The notes under the pieces are model-generated. The model worked only from the letters and a program-made list of their open reading frames with translations. It ran no database searches and was not told the origin of the DNA. Both the position numbers and the translations under genes were made by a program. From Serinus canaria (Eukaryota > Chordata > Aves > Passeriformes > Fringillidae), in contig NC_066332.1 of assembly GCF_022539315.1 (NCBI RefSeq), positions 2,127,001 to 2,191,000 on the forward strand: a stretch of 64,000 nt of DNA. Direction: 5' to 3'. Below are positions 24,568 through 36,120 of the stretch, in pieces; positions within the stretch are counted from its first letter, which is position 1, and each line of letters starts with the position of its first letter.

Positions 24568-24999
24568 ATTTCTTCTGACTACCTTCCCAAGCCTGTATAC
24601 AAACACAGGGATTTTTCACTACTGGCAGGAGGGAGATGGACAAAAAACTGGATTTTGAGGCTGGTCATTGGTGTGTGGATATTTAAAATTAAAATTCAGA
24701 GATGTGGGGGAAGAAGTGAGAACTAGAGGGCAGAAGGGAGATGCAGAAGGCAGGAGTTTTGTTTGTGATTCTTCTACTGTTTCTCATGTGTTTGCTTCAG
24801 GTGGACTCCCAGAGTGAGCTTTGTGCCCCAAGTTCATGGAAAATGGCTTTTTTTGCCTGAGGAGTTCACAAAACCCCTCATGGCTGTAACCACTGGGCTC
24901 AGTATTTCAGCCCTCCCCTTTCTCCAGGGCAGGCTGCAGGAAATTCTGGGATATCATGGCAATCCCTTATTAGAGAGGGGCTGAGTGCTCAGAATTGGG

Positions 25000-25260
25000 G
25001 CTCATTTGTCATGTCCTGGTGCCTGCTCCCAGACTGATTTCCATGCCTGATTTTATTTCCAAATCTCTCTTCATTTGTGTTCTCCTTGGCACTCCTTACT
25101 CACCCTCAGCTATCCTTCCCTTAGGTTTGCAGGTCTCCCACCACTTTTCCAGCAGCTCTCTGTCTGTTCATTCAAATCCCTCCTTAAAACTAACATCTTC
25201 CAGGAAATTCATCCTCCTCCACTGTCACTTATAATCTCTCCTGCTTCCTTCTTTATCATT
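25000..25260 (+). mobile_element. Possible ancient L2-like LINE remnant
   Basis: The plus strand reads FKSLLKTNIFQEI near 25166-25215, resembling the 'LKTHLFQEAF' stretch at the C-terminal end of L2-clade reverse-transcriptase ORFs. The DNA there (TTCAAATCCCTCCTTAAAAC, CATCTTCCAGGAAATTC) resembles the pyrimidine-rich L2 end. Divergence is high, as expected of an old amniote insertion. The alternative is chance similarity in a pyrimidine-rich tract; a profile search against L2 and CR1-L3 consensus sequences would decide. Confidence 0.45.
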
Positions 25261-27691
25261 TCTCCTCTGTCCTGTTCTCTGTTTTCCTGTCAGACTTTTT
25301 TTTGAGTGTGTCTGTTCAGATTGTTCCTTATCATACATATATATTTTTAAATGCATACTATGAAATATTATTCATATAACATATTTAAAAAGATATTCTG
25401 CCTTTATAAATATTCACTCTGGTGCTTTATGCCATCTTAATTCAAAGGGCAGAAGTAAAACACCAGTTCCTGCATAGCATTGGGTTCTTATTAAATATTA
25501 TAATAGTAAATATTATTTAAAAAGCAGCCCCTACTGGTTAGGAAATTAGGTGAAGTAGAATCAAATCCCATTTGATTCTGTAATTTTCAGCTATGGACAT
25601 GTTTAATTGACAAGCTGAGCGTGTATTTGGGATTGGAAACATGTCCTGTCTGACTGGAGCTGTGTTATTTATTTGTTCATACATGCACAGTGTGTCCATG
25701 TGCACGTGCTGAGCATTAAAACACAAAAGCAACGTCACCAGGTTTTTATTTTGCCTGAGTGTGCCATGCAGCAAGAGCTCTCTGGTGTTAGGCTACAGTA
25801 GAAGGGGTGATAAAGGCTGGGTTTCAGGCCTGTGCTAAATGCTTGGTTACACATAAACATGAACCCAGAGCTGAGAGCACAGCAGAGATATGTGGGAGAT
25901 AAAAGAGAACAAATGGACAACTTCTAATTACATGAATTTTACTTCATCTGGTATCCAGATGATCATCCTCGCTTCTGATGGCTTTGACAAATCAGTTTAT
26001 TGGGACTGTGAGTGGAACCCAGGGCTCTGCAGTAGGCAAGGGAACACTGTTTTGATTGGGGTTTTTTATTATTATTTTTTTCATATTATATTCAGTCATT
26101 TCATTATTGGAGGTAAATACTGCTTGTACTTAGAAACACAACAGCTGGTCTCATGTGAGAAGGCAATCCACAGATTAACTTGCCAAATGTATTACCAGTT
26201 CATTTCACTGGGCTGAGAACCTAAGGGTATTTTAATAGTTTTGACCTTGATCAGACAAGAAAACAAATGCCCTGGTTCTCAAGTTGAACTTGTGAGTGAA
26301 GCAGTGCTCTGCTGCAGGGTGAGGGGTGCCTGGCAGCCCTGGCAGGCTGAGGGCAGGGTGGATTGGGAGATAAAAGGGTAAATTCAGTGCTGGAGTGCTG
26401 CTGGTGCTGCTCAGGTGGCTGAGCAGAGGAGGGGCTGTGATCTCATTGCAGAGCCTTGCTCTCTGCAAATTGCCTCTCCACTCAGGAGAGGTTTTTAGTC
26501 AGATGTTTACATGTCTGATTTGGCTTTAATGTAGATTTTTACATTAAAGAAAATCAATTTGATTCGAACTGAAAGGCCAGATGTGTGCAGCCTCTTCACT
26601 GGAGCCCAGAGCAGGGCTGGATTTCACACACCTCTGGATGTGCCACAGAGAGCAGCCCAGGGACAGGGCTGTGTCCAGCACTGGGGAAGGACCTTGAGCA
26701 GGAATTAAATTGCAGCACATTTCCAAAGAGAGACTGGTTTTAAGGACTTTTCCCTGTCACTTTTTTTGTTCCATGGATTTCTTTTCCAAGGAAGGCAGGG
26801 GACTGGAGCCTGCGCCCTGAAAGGCCTGGAGGGACCCTTACCCAGCTCTGTTGGACATTGCTCTCCCTGAGCAGCCTCTCCTATTTCCAGGTCCTTCTCA
26901 CACTCTAAACCTGCTCAGTATTAAAAACTGGGCAAGATGAAGTTAATTCAGAGGGTAAACTCGAGTGTGGGGCTCACCCAGGTTCAGCCCCTTTACCGAG
27001 GGCTCCGGTGCCTGTGTGGACACAGCCCTGACTCTCTGCTCTCCCTCAGGAAGAGTTATGAGCACGAAGGATTTAAGGATGAGTCTTTGGAAAGCTCCTG
27101 ACATTGGCCTCCTTCAGTTCCCTTTGAAGTGGGGGAGTTTTCTGAGGTTTGTTGGAAGCCAGGCAGGGCAGACGCCGGCGCTTCCCGAGCTCCTGGAGCC
27201 CAGGGAAGGGATTGAGCCTCTGTGGCAGGAGTGCTGCTCTCATTTCAGGGGCCATTGGTAAAACCACTTCTGCCTTTCCTTCTTAAAATCCCTCCTTTCC
27301 TCTCTTCCCTTCTCCCTTGCTTCCTTCTGTGCCACGAGCAGATGTGAAGAGGTGAGTGACAAACCCTGGGGTCACCAGCCAGTCTGACAGTGGCTGAAGC
27401 CCCAACACCCATTTTGTGCCAGACTTTTCTGTCTCATTTCCTAATCAGATCCTGGTCAAAGTCTTGTGGTCAATCCTCATTAATTCTCCTTAAGAATTCT
27501 TTGAAATAATCAAGTCTGGAGATGCAGGGCAGCCAAGAACTCTGGAACTCTTTTTCCATGAAACCTACATCTTATTTCACAGTCCTGGCACTGCTTTTAA
27601 AAATAGCTTCTCCTTACATCTCCAAAATCCCTTCTCCTGCTCCATGATCTTAGAAGTGAGATAAACCAGACAAATAGCAGAATTTTTTTCC

Positions 27692-27722
<31 letters not shown>

Positions 27723-28107
27723 TACAACATTTCCCAGATTAGCAAATGAGGATTTACTTCATGCTTCCCTTCTACTGTTCCTGGAAGAGATAAGTAAAAC
27801 TCTGTGCTGTATACAGCTCCCAGAGCCTTGAACTTGAATCTCAGCAACAAAACTCCTTCCATTTGATCTCTAAAGCCATTTGTAATTGCCAAATCCACGT
27901 GCCTGTTCCATGCAGACTAGATCCTGCCATCACTGCTCCTACAAATAGTCCTTGTACCTAAAGCTCAGTGCATCAGTTGGGATTCAAAAAAACCCATTTA
28001 TTGTTTGGGGGTTTTGAGGGGATTTTTTTGGTAAATAATTAGAATATGCTGAAAATCCTAATTTTAATTTACTGCCTTTTCAAATTAAAATAGAGGCTTT
28101 TCAGTCA
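25261..28107. other. Unique noncoding sequence
   Basis: No gene recognised. 25320-25560 is very AT-rich with ATATAT and TTAAA patches. 27280-27330 is pyrimidine-rich. A 32-bp T tract lies at 27683-27714. Nothing resembles an exon. Confidence 0.5.
27683..27714. repeat. T-rich homopolymer tract
   Basis: T7, CC, then T23 (27692-27714). No LINE or SINE body adjoins it that I can recognise, so it is annotated as simple sequence. Confidence 0.95.
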
Positions 28108-28198
28108 TAAAATCATAGAATGATTTAGTTTGAAAGGGACCTTAAAGATTCCAACAGGAATGGGCAGGGACAGCTCCCACTAGACCAAGTTATTCAGA
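28108..28198 (-). mobile_element. CR1 LINE, extreme 3' end
   Basis: The plus strand begins AAATCATAGAATGATTTAG, the reverse complement of the ATTCTATGATT CR1 terminal repeat, then GAAAGGGACCTTAAAGATTC, GGGCAGGGACAGCTCCCACT and AGACCAAGTTATTCAGA. About 90 bp remain, a severely 5'-truncated insertion with an intact 3' terminus. Confidence 0.93.
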
Positions 28199-30676
28199 TC
28201 CATTATTTCCATTCCATTATTTCCTTGGGTTTAAGATAATTCAATATCTAATTTTACTGAATATTTAGGCTTCATTGAATAGTAGTAAGGCAAGAATAGT
28301 TTCCTTACTGCTCTATTCTCCAAGGGTGTTTACATTTTCATGGTAACACAGGTTTGTGTTTCTTGGATTCAGGTGATTAGCTCCATATCCCAGGGACGGG
28401 TTGCGTGGTTCCTGAACACACTGGCACTTCCCACTTTGCCTCACGTTCTTTAGGCAAACCTTGCTCCACCAGCACCAATTTCTTTCCTTGTTGGCTGAAT
28501 TTTCCCCTTTGATTTTGGCTGCTGGTGATGGAAAAGTTGAGTTGCCATTATCAGCTCTGATCAATAAATCTGAAGGAGAAAAAAGAGGAAACCCCAGCTC
28601 AGGGGAGTCTCAGTCAGCAAACATTTCCTGAGAAAGAAAACACTCATCTATCTGCCATGTCAGCAGCTCCCAGGGTTTGCTCACACCCCCAGGATTTGTC
28701 ACTGCAAGGAGGAGCTGGGTTTGCATGGATCCTCCAAGAGCTGCCTTGAGGCAGAGCTTTGGGTGGGAAGGACAGTGGGAACTGCTGTTTTCTAGGAATC
28801 TTCTTCAAAAGATGGGTGGTTTGAAGGGAAGCTTGCAGAAACCCAGCCAGAGCTGATGGTGGCAGTGGGAGAGCTGCTGTGCTGTTACCCAGGTGGGGGT
28901 GAGCTTTGCTGTCGTGGTTTTCTGGCCCTGCTGCTGCAGCTGGGTTGATATTTATTGTTGCCATTGGAATTTGAGGTTAATTTAAGAATAAAACCTGAGG
29001 GTGGAATGATCCTGGGAAGAGCAGGGAGTAGTGCAGGTGAAGGATTAAGCTCACAGCCAGGGAGTGGTGCAGAACTGCTTTGGTGAGTCCTGCCCTGGTT
29101 GGGTTTCTGACAGGCTCTTAGTCTCATCAGCTGGAAAATCTTGAAGCAAACACAGCAGATTCAGTGCTGGTGTCTCTGCTGAGGAGCATTATCCACACAA
29201 GGAGTCCTGAGGGGATGCATGAAGTTGCTCAAGTGCCTTGGTTTAGGATTTAAACTATCTTGCACTGCAAGTATCTGGAAAGAAACGAAAACTGTTTATT
29301 TTGCAGTGTGTTACTTCCTTTAATTATTCAGCAGACCTCTGGCAACCACCTGATTTATCTTCCCTTTGCCTTGCTGCTGCAGCAGCTGTGCTCATCAGTT
29401 GGTGGAGTGACACCTATGCAGATTAGTTCCTTTTCCCCTAGAAATATCCATTCTTTATGGCTCTGGTGTCACACAAGTGTGGCTCTTGTTTCCTGTGAAT
29501 GCCTTAAACTCCTAGTAAATCTGTAGGTTGGTGGCTGTGTGAAGGAGTTTTCTCTGCAGCAGAGCTTGAACCCATCTCAGTGTCTCTTGGGACTGAAGGA
29601 AGTTTAATGCTGTTATTTTAGAGAGAGCCTGAGCATGTCCTAGGCAGGCTGACCAATAATGTTCTACCCTAAGTAGGGATTCAAGCTGTAAATCTGTTTT
29701 CTACAGCACAGAGAAACACTCAGACCAGGCAGAGGGATGAAGTGCCACACCGGGAGCACAAGGTTTGCAAAGTGTGAGAGGAGCACAGCTATGAATCTTA
29801 GCAGAGTTGCTCTGAAAGGTTTCCCTACCTCCATCTCCCTGATTTTCATTAGATTTTGCAACTTGTAGTAGATTAGAGTGTCAGTGTACAAATTGGGTGA
29901 AAGTTGAGACCTTCCCTCAGAAGATTGAGGACCTCCAGTGCACTGATAGCCCTAATGTTTGCTCATTATTTTTGCAGGCAAATGGAGATTTAGCTTTGTT
30001 TATCTGTGGGATTAGTGGTTGGGATTGGCTTTGAAGCCCTGAGGATTATATTATGATGTTTGTGCACAACACTTGAGGAAATCTCTGCATTCCTGGGAGT
30101 ATTACAAGCAGTGCTCATTGACACGGGGACAGCAGCTCAGTGGCAGCTGTGACAGTGGCACCTGGGGCACCCTGAGGTCTCTGTGCCCCCTGGGGCACTG
30201 AGGGAGGGTGAAAGGAGCTGCCCTCCCTTCCTGGAGCTTTGGGATCAGCCCCTGATCCATCCCTGCCCCCCTTCCCTCCGTGCCAGCCCTGCCCCGGGGT
30301 GGGGATGCCAGGGGACCTGGTGGCACAGTGGCCACAGGAGGTGGCTGCTCCCAGTCACAGCCCCCTGGGCTGGTTTAAAGCAGTGATTTAGAGCTGAACC
30401 CTCTGTGTCCTGGCCCCTGAGCATGGCAGCTTGTGCCTGGGCACAGCTCGTTGGTGAGATGGGCAGAGATGGGTTTGGTCCCTGGTGTTTGCTGATTTCT
30501 GCCCTTTTGATCCAGTTTGGTTCCTCCAGGGCTCCCTCTGATCAATCTCATCCCATCAGAGGTCAGGGTCATTGGGAAAGGGCTCATTCCAGTTCTTGGA
30601 CCTGGGCCCCAGTGGGGTGTGTGTCCCCACAGGGTGAGAGGATGCTGCTGGGGGGGTGCTGGGAGCATCTCTGGGT
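28199..30676. other. Unique noncoding sequence
   Basis: No gene recognised. 28200-28330 is AT-rich. 30110-30660 is GC-rich with many short overlapping frames and leads into the minisatellite. Open frames here do not exceed 106 codons. Confidence 0.5.
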
Positions 30677-31012
30677 GTGATGCTCTGGGGATCCTGGATG
30701 TGCCAGGGGTTCCAGGGAGCTCCCTCCAGCCTGGATGTGATGCTCAGGGGATCCTGGATGTGATGCTCAGGGAATCCTGGATGTGATGCTCAGGGATCCT
30801 GGGTGTGATGCTCAGGGGATCCTGGGTGTGATGCTCAGGGGATCCTGGGTGTGATGCTCAGGGAATCCTGGGTGTGATGCTCAGGGGATCCTGGGTGTGA
30901 TGCTCAGGGGATCCTGGGTGTGATGCTCAGGGGATCCTGGATGTGATGCTCAGGGGATCCTGGATGTGATGCTCAGGGGATCCTGGGCATGCCAGGGCTT
31001 CCAGGGAGTGGC
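30677..31012. repeat. 23-bp minisatellite with duplicated flanking module
   Basis: Eleven units of a 23-bp repeat (one unit 22 bp) with core GTGATGCTCAGGGGATCCTG run from about 30731 to 30990. Units vary mainly at GGATG/GGGTG and GGGGATCC/GGGAATCC, and most keep a GGATCC word. Both edges carry a related 40-bp module: 30680-30720 and 30968-31008 each read ATGCTC-GGGGATCCTGG-GCCAGGG-TTCCAGGGAG. The array therefore seems to have expanded inside a duplicated segment. It is probably polymorphic in length. Short open frames across it are artefacts. Confidence 0.97.
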
Positions 31013-31117
31013 TGCACAGGCAGAGGCTCTCCTGCCCTCAGTTCAGCTGAGCTTTCACCACTGGGAGCAAATCTCCCCCCCATAAATTCAGGTAATGATC
31101 ACATCCTGGCTGGATTT

Positions 31118-31205
31118 CTATTTCTGATGATACAGTTTCTGTTTCTGACGTTTCTGTTTCTATTTCTGATGATGTGATTTCTCTTTTAATTTCATTTTCT
31201 CTGTA
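31118..31205. repeat. Degenerate TTTCTG/TTTCTA hexamer repeat
   Basis: TTTCTATTTCTGATGATA, TTTCTGTTTCTGA and TTTCTATTTCTGATGATG follow one another with small interruptions. Two copies of a longer TTTCTATTTCTGATGAT unit (about 31118 and 31156) are visible. On the minus strand this creates an S/E/T-rich artefactual peptide. Confidence 0.8.
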
Positions 31206-34200
31206 ATTTCTCTGATGTACTCCAAGAATGGGCTCTTTGCTGGAGACCTGAGTGTCTTCCTGAGCACCACTTGGTGAATCAATGAATGAAGCTCCCAAAG
31301 CTGAGGAGCCAGGGGAGCTGGAGCTGTTTGGGCTGTATTCCCTCAGATCAGGGCTGGGGTCAGAACCTGAAATGATTATGAGGATATTGAGAGCTGCACA
31401 CTTGAACCACCTGTTCTAGAAGTTGAGGCAGCAATAAAAAAATGTAAAGCAGAAATAAGGATATCTGTGGGATAATAATACACAAAAGCCTGTCTTGGAT
31501 TTTAACATTTCAATGTGGGCAGTTTTTCTAAGTTCAGCAGTTTATTAACCAAGAAAATCCTTAAGGGTTCCTTTTTTTACTATTACTATCATGTTAATTT
31601 TTGCCTTTGAGTGTTTATTCTTTTCTGAGTTCCAGCATCTTGGTTTTTTCTGTCCTTTCCTGGAGGAGTAATGAAAACCAAAAATACCCCAGAGTAATGA
31701 GAACCAAGAGTGTACAGAGATTAACGTCACAAACCCATCACTGACCTCAATAACATTTCACAACATTTAGTTTTCATTACAGTGCAATGTTACTGCAGGC
31801 TTTTTTACATGAACTTCTGAAGAAAAATATATGATAGGGCTTTCCAAAAATACACACATGTTGGGAAATAGGACTTCTAAATCAAGAGTTTTACACATCC
31901 ACTGATCACATTTGACGAATCAGATGTATGGAATTAATTACCCTGAATCACAGCAGAGCAGACTCAAACGCTTGGAAAACAAAGATTTTCTGCTTTGCTG
32001 GTACAGACACGTGTCATGCCTTCTTCAAAAGGTGCATTCTGACTTTTAGTGCTATTTGCTCCCTTTGGATGATGAAAGAAAATTCAATTTTTAAATTGTA
32101 TTTGTAAAAAGTATTGCTTGGCATGGAGTGTAGGAAAGAACATTTAGAACAGGTTGATCTGTAACACCACGAGCAGTCTGTTTTCTATCAATGATTCCTA
32201 GCCAGCTTATTAAACAGATTTATACAATGAAAGAATCTAATAACAAAAACATTCACCTCCTTTATTACTTGGCATTATTTATGGCTCTTGCTTTTTTTAA
32301 GCTACCTTTTTATATATAGGAATCTGCCAACATTGTATTTATAAAGTTTATGTACTAGCAGCATTTGTTGGGCAGGGATTTGGGTTATTTTATGTTTCTT
32401 TCCTCCTACACTTCTTATTACTAAATCTATATACAAGTGCTTGTAAAGATTTAAAAAAGACACCAAAGAAAATACCCTGGAGAAGATGGAATGCTTGAAA
32501 AATTAATTAACTCTGGAGAAACAGAGTTTTTAATGTGCATGCATTTTTAGATATTCTCTCAATAATAATATAAAATAATGGTGCTTAAGACTGAGGCTAT
32601 TCCAAGGCTTAACTGTGTTCCCCAGAATGCTCAGTGTTGAATCAGAGCTGAGCAAGTGTTTACACACTGTGAAATCAAAAGTTCATCCTATGACTGTCCA
32701 TTCAAAGCTCTAAATATCCATAATTGCTGTCCAAAGAACAACTTTTGTCTTGCAGAGCTCCTTCCTTCCTTCCCTCCTTCCTCCCTGCTGTCTGTGCCTC
32801 TGTCTCAGGGCGATGGAGCCACAATGGCACATTTGTCACCATGGCTGGGAGTTCAGGGCAGCCCCTGAGCCTTCCCCTGCCTGGCCTCCAGTGCCAGCTC
32901 TCGGCTCTGCCATCCAGGCTGGGCTGGGCCTGGCACAGACATCAATAAAATGGATTTTTATCCATTTTTCCCTGTGTCCTGGCAGAGCAGTTCAGGCAGT
33001 GCACTCGGAGCCTCTCCGTGGCTCTGCTCAGGACAGCCCAGCATGGACATGGCTGTTTTTCTAGAAAGCTCCTCCATGTGCACAGGAAAGAAACTTTTGC
33101 TGGGTTAGAAACACCTTGAGATGCTCCTTCTGTATTTAGGGAGAGAAATAAGGGATTGTTGGGGCACAGGAGAGAAATGGGGATGGTGGAATTCTTGTGG
33201 CAGCAGAATCAGGACAGAGTGTGGGGTTTGTCCAGGCTGCAGCAGAGGGGAGCAGGGAACCCCTGGGAGATCCCTGCAGCAGGCACAGGGAGCTGCTGCT
33301 CTCCCCAGGCAGCACAGTGCAGAACTGTTCAAATAATAAAAAGTGAGAAGCAGAAAGAGGGCAGGTTTTGTACTGAACTCCCTGGGCTGGGAATGCAGCT
33401 GTTGGGAGCTCCAGTGGCTGCTGTGTCCCCAAGAGGGGTCAGGGAGTCCTTGGTGCCCCCTCCCACCTGAAGCTGTGCTGGTTTATAAATGATCTGTCTG
33501 ATGCTGGCTCTTGGTTTGCCTTTTGTCTCACCCTCCCAGGAACGTTCCTCCTGAATGCCCAGGCTCCAGCTATTTCAGAAGAAAACCTTTCTTTTTTTTT
33601 TTCCACTGAGGTTAACCAAGCCTCCTTCTGTTTTGCTGTGCTCAGCAGTTCAGGCCAAAGTTTACAAGAAAGGTAATTACAGTCTTACTTTTAATTGTAA
33701 TTAACTAGGAGTAAGGAATCAAAATAATCCAGCTACTCTTTTGCTGAACCAGAGCATTATATATAATGTGACAAGGAGAATGCCTTGCCCTTCAGCCATT
33801 CATTTTAGCAGCTCTGTTATTCCTAAATTAACTAAACCTCTGGTGTCAGAGGGGAGGGAAAATGAATCAGCTCTGAGATTTCATTGGAATACCTTGCCCG
33901 TGGTTGTGTCAGAATGTGCAAGGCTTTTGAAGCACTTCAGGTTCTGATAAATTAGAAACACATAATGAAGAAAATCGGGAACTCCAAATAAAGAGGTCAC
34001 ACGTGAAAAATGTTGGCAGTGAATTACAGGCATTTCTGGTCTCATGAGGACCAAAACTTGGGCTTTTGAAGGGAGGCTTTCCCTTTTGTTTCCAAAGGTG
34101 TTGGAGCAGTGTGAGTGTGGCAGGGAGTTGAGGGGTTTAGGGGCTGCAGTGCCCCAAGGATGTCACTGTGCAGGAGCAAGTGGATTCATGGTCAGCATAG

Positions 34201-34234
34201 GATAAAGATGGGGAACATTTTATCTCTCTGATTC
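31206..34234. other. Unique, largely AT-rich noncoding sequence
   Basis: No gene recognised. 31740-32620 is a long AT-rich, repeat-free stretch with TATATA near 32312 and could hold a conserved element. A CCTT-rich patch lies at 32759-32787 and a T13-like run at 33591-33602. Frames of up to 104 codons around 32750-33470 are in GC-rich sequence with frames on both strands. Confidence 0.5.
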
Positions 34235-34844
34235 CTAATTCTGTTCACTGATTATCACCCTGAACATCTGCCAAATGCTGCTCTTTCCAAACTCTTTACT
34301 GAGCAGGGATTGGTCTCCTGGTTTCTTACCTGGCATCACCTGTACCATGGTCAGTGTCCCTGGTGGCAGCCAGCCAGGCCCAAGGGACTGAGGGGGCACA
34401 AGGCTCAATGGCACCACTGGTGACAAAGAAAGGACTTGAAGCAAGCCTTGAAAAGCCAGTGAAATGTCAGATATCCACATTTAAAGCCCCGACCAGGGCG
34501 GGTTTTCCTGGTGCTGCAGCACTTGCACAGCCAAAAGCCCAAGTGCCAGGGCCCTTGGCAGCACTGCTGGGGGATCTTCCTTTCAAGATGAGCTATTCTG
34601 GAACAATTTCTCCACTGTATGTGACACAGACAGGCTTTTCTTTGACACCAGACGTGCATGCCTTCTTGCTCCAGCTATTTCTTTCTTGGACAAACATATG
34701 TATTGTAGCCAAGGCAAGGAAAATCCCACTCACTCTTGATGTTTGAGTTCCCTGTGTCCCATCAACAATATCCCAGTGTACTCCTGGCACCAGAGCATCT
34801 TGAGCCACATCCAGCACTGTTTTCCTGGATTCCCCTTTGGTCAC
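34235..34844 (-). other. Unexplained run of overlapping minus-strand open frames
   Basis: Three minus-strand frames abut or overlap here (34593-34844, 34405-34659, 34235-34480), while a 130-codon plus-strand frame covers 34354-34746. A good splice-donor-like CCAG|GTAAG lies on the minus strand with the junction at 34330/34329. I recognise no protein family in any frame. It could be a decayed gene or element, a noncoding-RNA exon or chance. Frame changes would be needed for one continuous product, so I do not call a CDS. Confidence 0.15.
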
Positions 34845-35247
34845 TTAAGTGCCACAAACTAATCAGTCTTATTTAGTGCCCTTCCATCCCAGAGGCTCTG
34901 TTTTTTGGGCACTGGAATCGTTTCCTGTCCTTTTTTCCAATTTTTTGCTCAGTAGGGAGCTCCTCTTACTGTGAGTCTGACCTAAGGATAATTATCAGGA
35001 GTAGGAACAGATTTTATCTGCTGTCCTGTGACTCTTCCCCACTTCCAGGAGCTCACATTTTGGTGGTGCTCTGACCACCAGGCAGAGATTTATTATATGT
35101 TATTATATTATTCATTATTTGAATATTCTGGGAACTTTATGTAGCTCACAAAGGGCAAGAGCTTTTCATAGGGCAAAAGAATCATGGTGTTGGTGCCTTT
35201 CCTTTAAGGCTGCTCTCCTTTGTAGCAGCATATACAAGATTAGATTT
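34845..35247. other. Unique noncoding sequence
   Basis: No gene seen. It contains TTATTATATGTTATTATATTATTCATTA-type AT-rich simple sequence around 35089-35120. Confidence 0.55.
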
Positions 35248-35479
35248 TCTTCTTCACTTCTTTTGCTGCTTTCCCCTTTAGTTTTCTTTTCCCTTTCCTT
35301 TTTCCCTTATTTTTCCTTTTTTCTTCTTTTCATTTTCCCCTTATTTTCCTTTATTCCCCTTCCTTTTTTCTCCTTTTCTATTTTCATTTTTTTTCCTTAT
35401 TTTCCTTTTTTCTATTCCTTCTCTCCCTATTTTCCCCTGAATTTCCTTTTTCTTTCCCATCTTTTTTTCCCCTTTAATT
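35248..35479. repeat. Polypyrimidine low-complexity tract
   Basis: About 230 bp almost wholly C and T on the plus strand, with isolated A, built from TTTTCC, CCTTATTTTCC and TTTCTTTTCCC words. The minus strand is purine-rich. Long polypurine/polypyrimidine tracts can adopt triplex (H-DNA) forms. The F-rich 123-codon frame at 35119-35490 is an artefact of this tract. Confidence 0.93.
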
Positions 35480-35518
35480 TGTTGGCATAAAAGGTGGCCA
35501 GGCACACTCTCCTTCCAT

Positions 35519-35569
35519 ATAAATAAATAAATAAATACAGCATTTGCATCAATTAAAAAAAAAAAAAAA
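35519..35569. repeat. (AAAT)4 and A15 tracts
   Basis: Four AAAT units at 35519-35536 and A15 at 35555-35569, separated by 18 bp. No SINE body was recognised upstream. Confidence 0.93.
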
Positions 35570-35959
35570 GCAAAGCTATGGGCTCTCATTGCATACATTT
35601 ATTACAGAATAGATGAATGAAGATTTATTTGGAGCTGGAATCTGAGTGTTTTTCTTAGCAGAGCTTTGGAGAGCTGCATTTCTGAGGCTCTCTCAGCTCC
35701 AGAAGTTTTGTGTCCCGTCCATGTCAGCCATGGATTTATCCAAGGAGTGGCGTTGTTTACAGCAGAGACATTAAATCAAAAAACAACTCCCATTGGATCC
35801 TGGGCCCAGATAGGCAAAAGCACTTCCTAACTGTGAAACCAGCTGCTCTAATCTTTAATGGCTTGGGTTCAGTGGCCAATTCTCCTTCTTTGTGCTCTCC
35901 TAATGCACCATTAGATTAGTTACTGTCGCTGGAATTGCTGTCCTTCAGCCCCGGTTAGG
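35570..35959. other. Unique noncoding sequence
   Basis: No gene or repeat family recognised. It contains several AT-rich words but nothing diagnostic. Confidence 0.5.
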
Positions 35960-36120
35960 GAGGATCAAGTTATTTTTCATAAATCATTTTTTTCCCTTCC
36001 TCTTTTACTGTTTATAGGATAATGGTGCTGTAGCTTTGCAATTGTTTTATGAGGCAGTAATCTTGTTGCTGTGAGGATAAAGCGTGAGGCCAAAGGCAGT
36101 GCTTATCTCTGGAGAAGCCA
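35960..36120. promoter_or_regulatory. Candidate conserved noncoding block
   Basis: Repeat-free segment with TTTGCAATTG, TTTATAGGATAATGG and AGGATAAAGCGTGAGG words, keeping CpG in AT-rich DNA. Motif character only; no alignment available. Confidence 0.22.

Larger units (their letters stand above)
20656..24999. other. Unique noncoding sequence
   Basis: No gene recognised. It includes T/A runs near 21176-21185, 21420-21426 and 21511, an inverted repeat at 22651-22677 and a GA microsatellite at 24550-24567. Open frames up to 132 codons (for example 21575-21973 and 23835-24224 on the minus strand) match nothing known and are opposed by frames on the other strand. Confidence 0.5.

Noticed and set aside
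30731..30990. Possible CRISPR-like array
   Set aside because: Units are directly adjacent with no unique spacers; it is a minisatellite in a vertebrate genome.
35119..35490. Phe-rich 'membrane protein' frame
   Set aside because: Translation of a polypyrimidine tract; hydrophobicity is a composition artefact.
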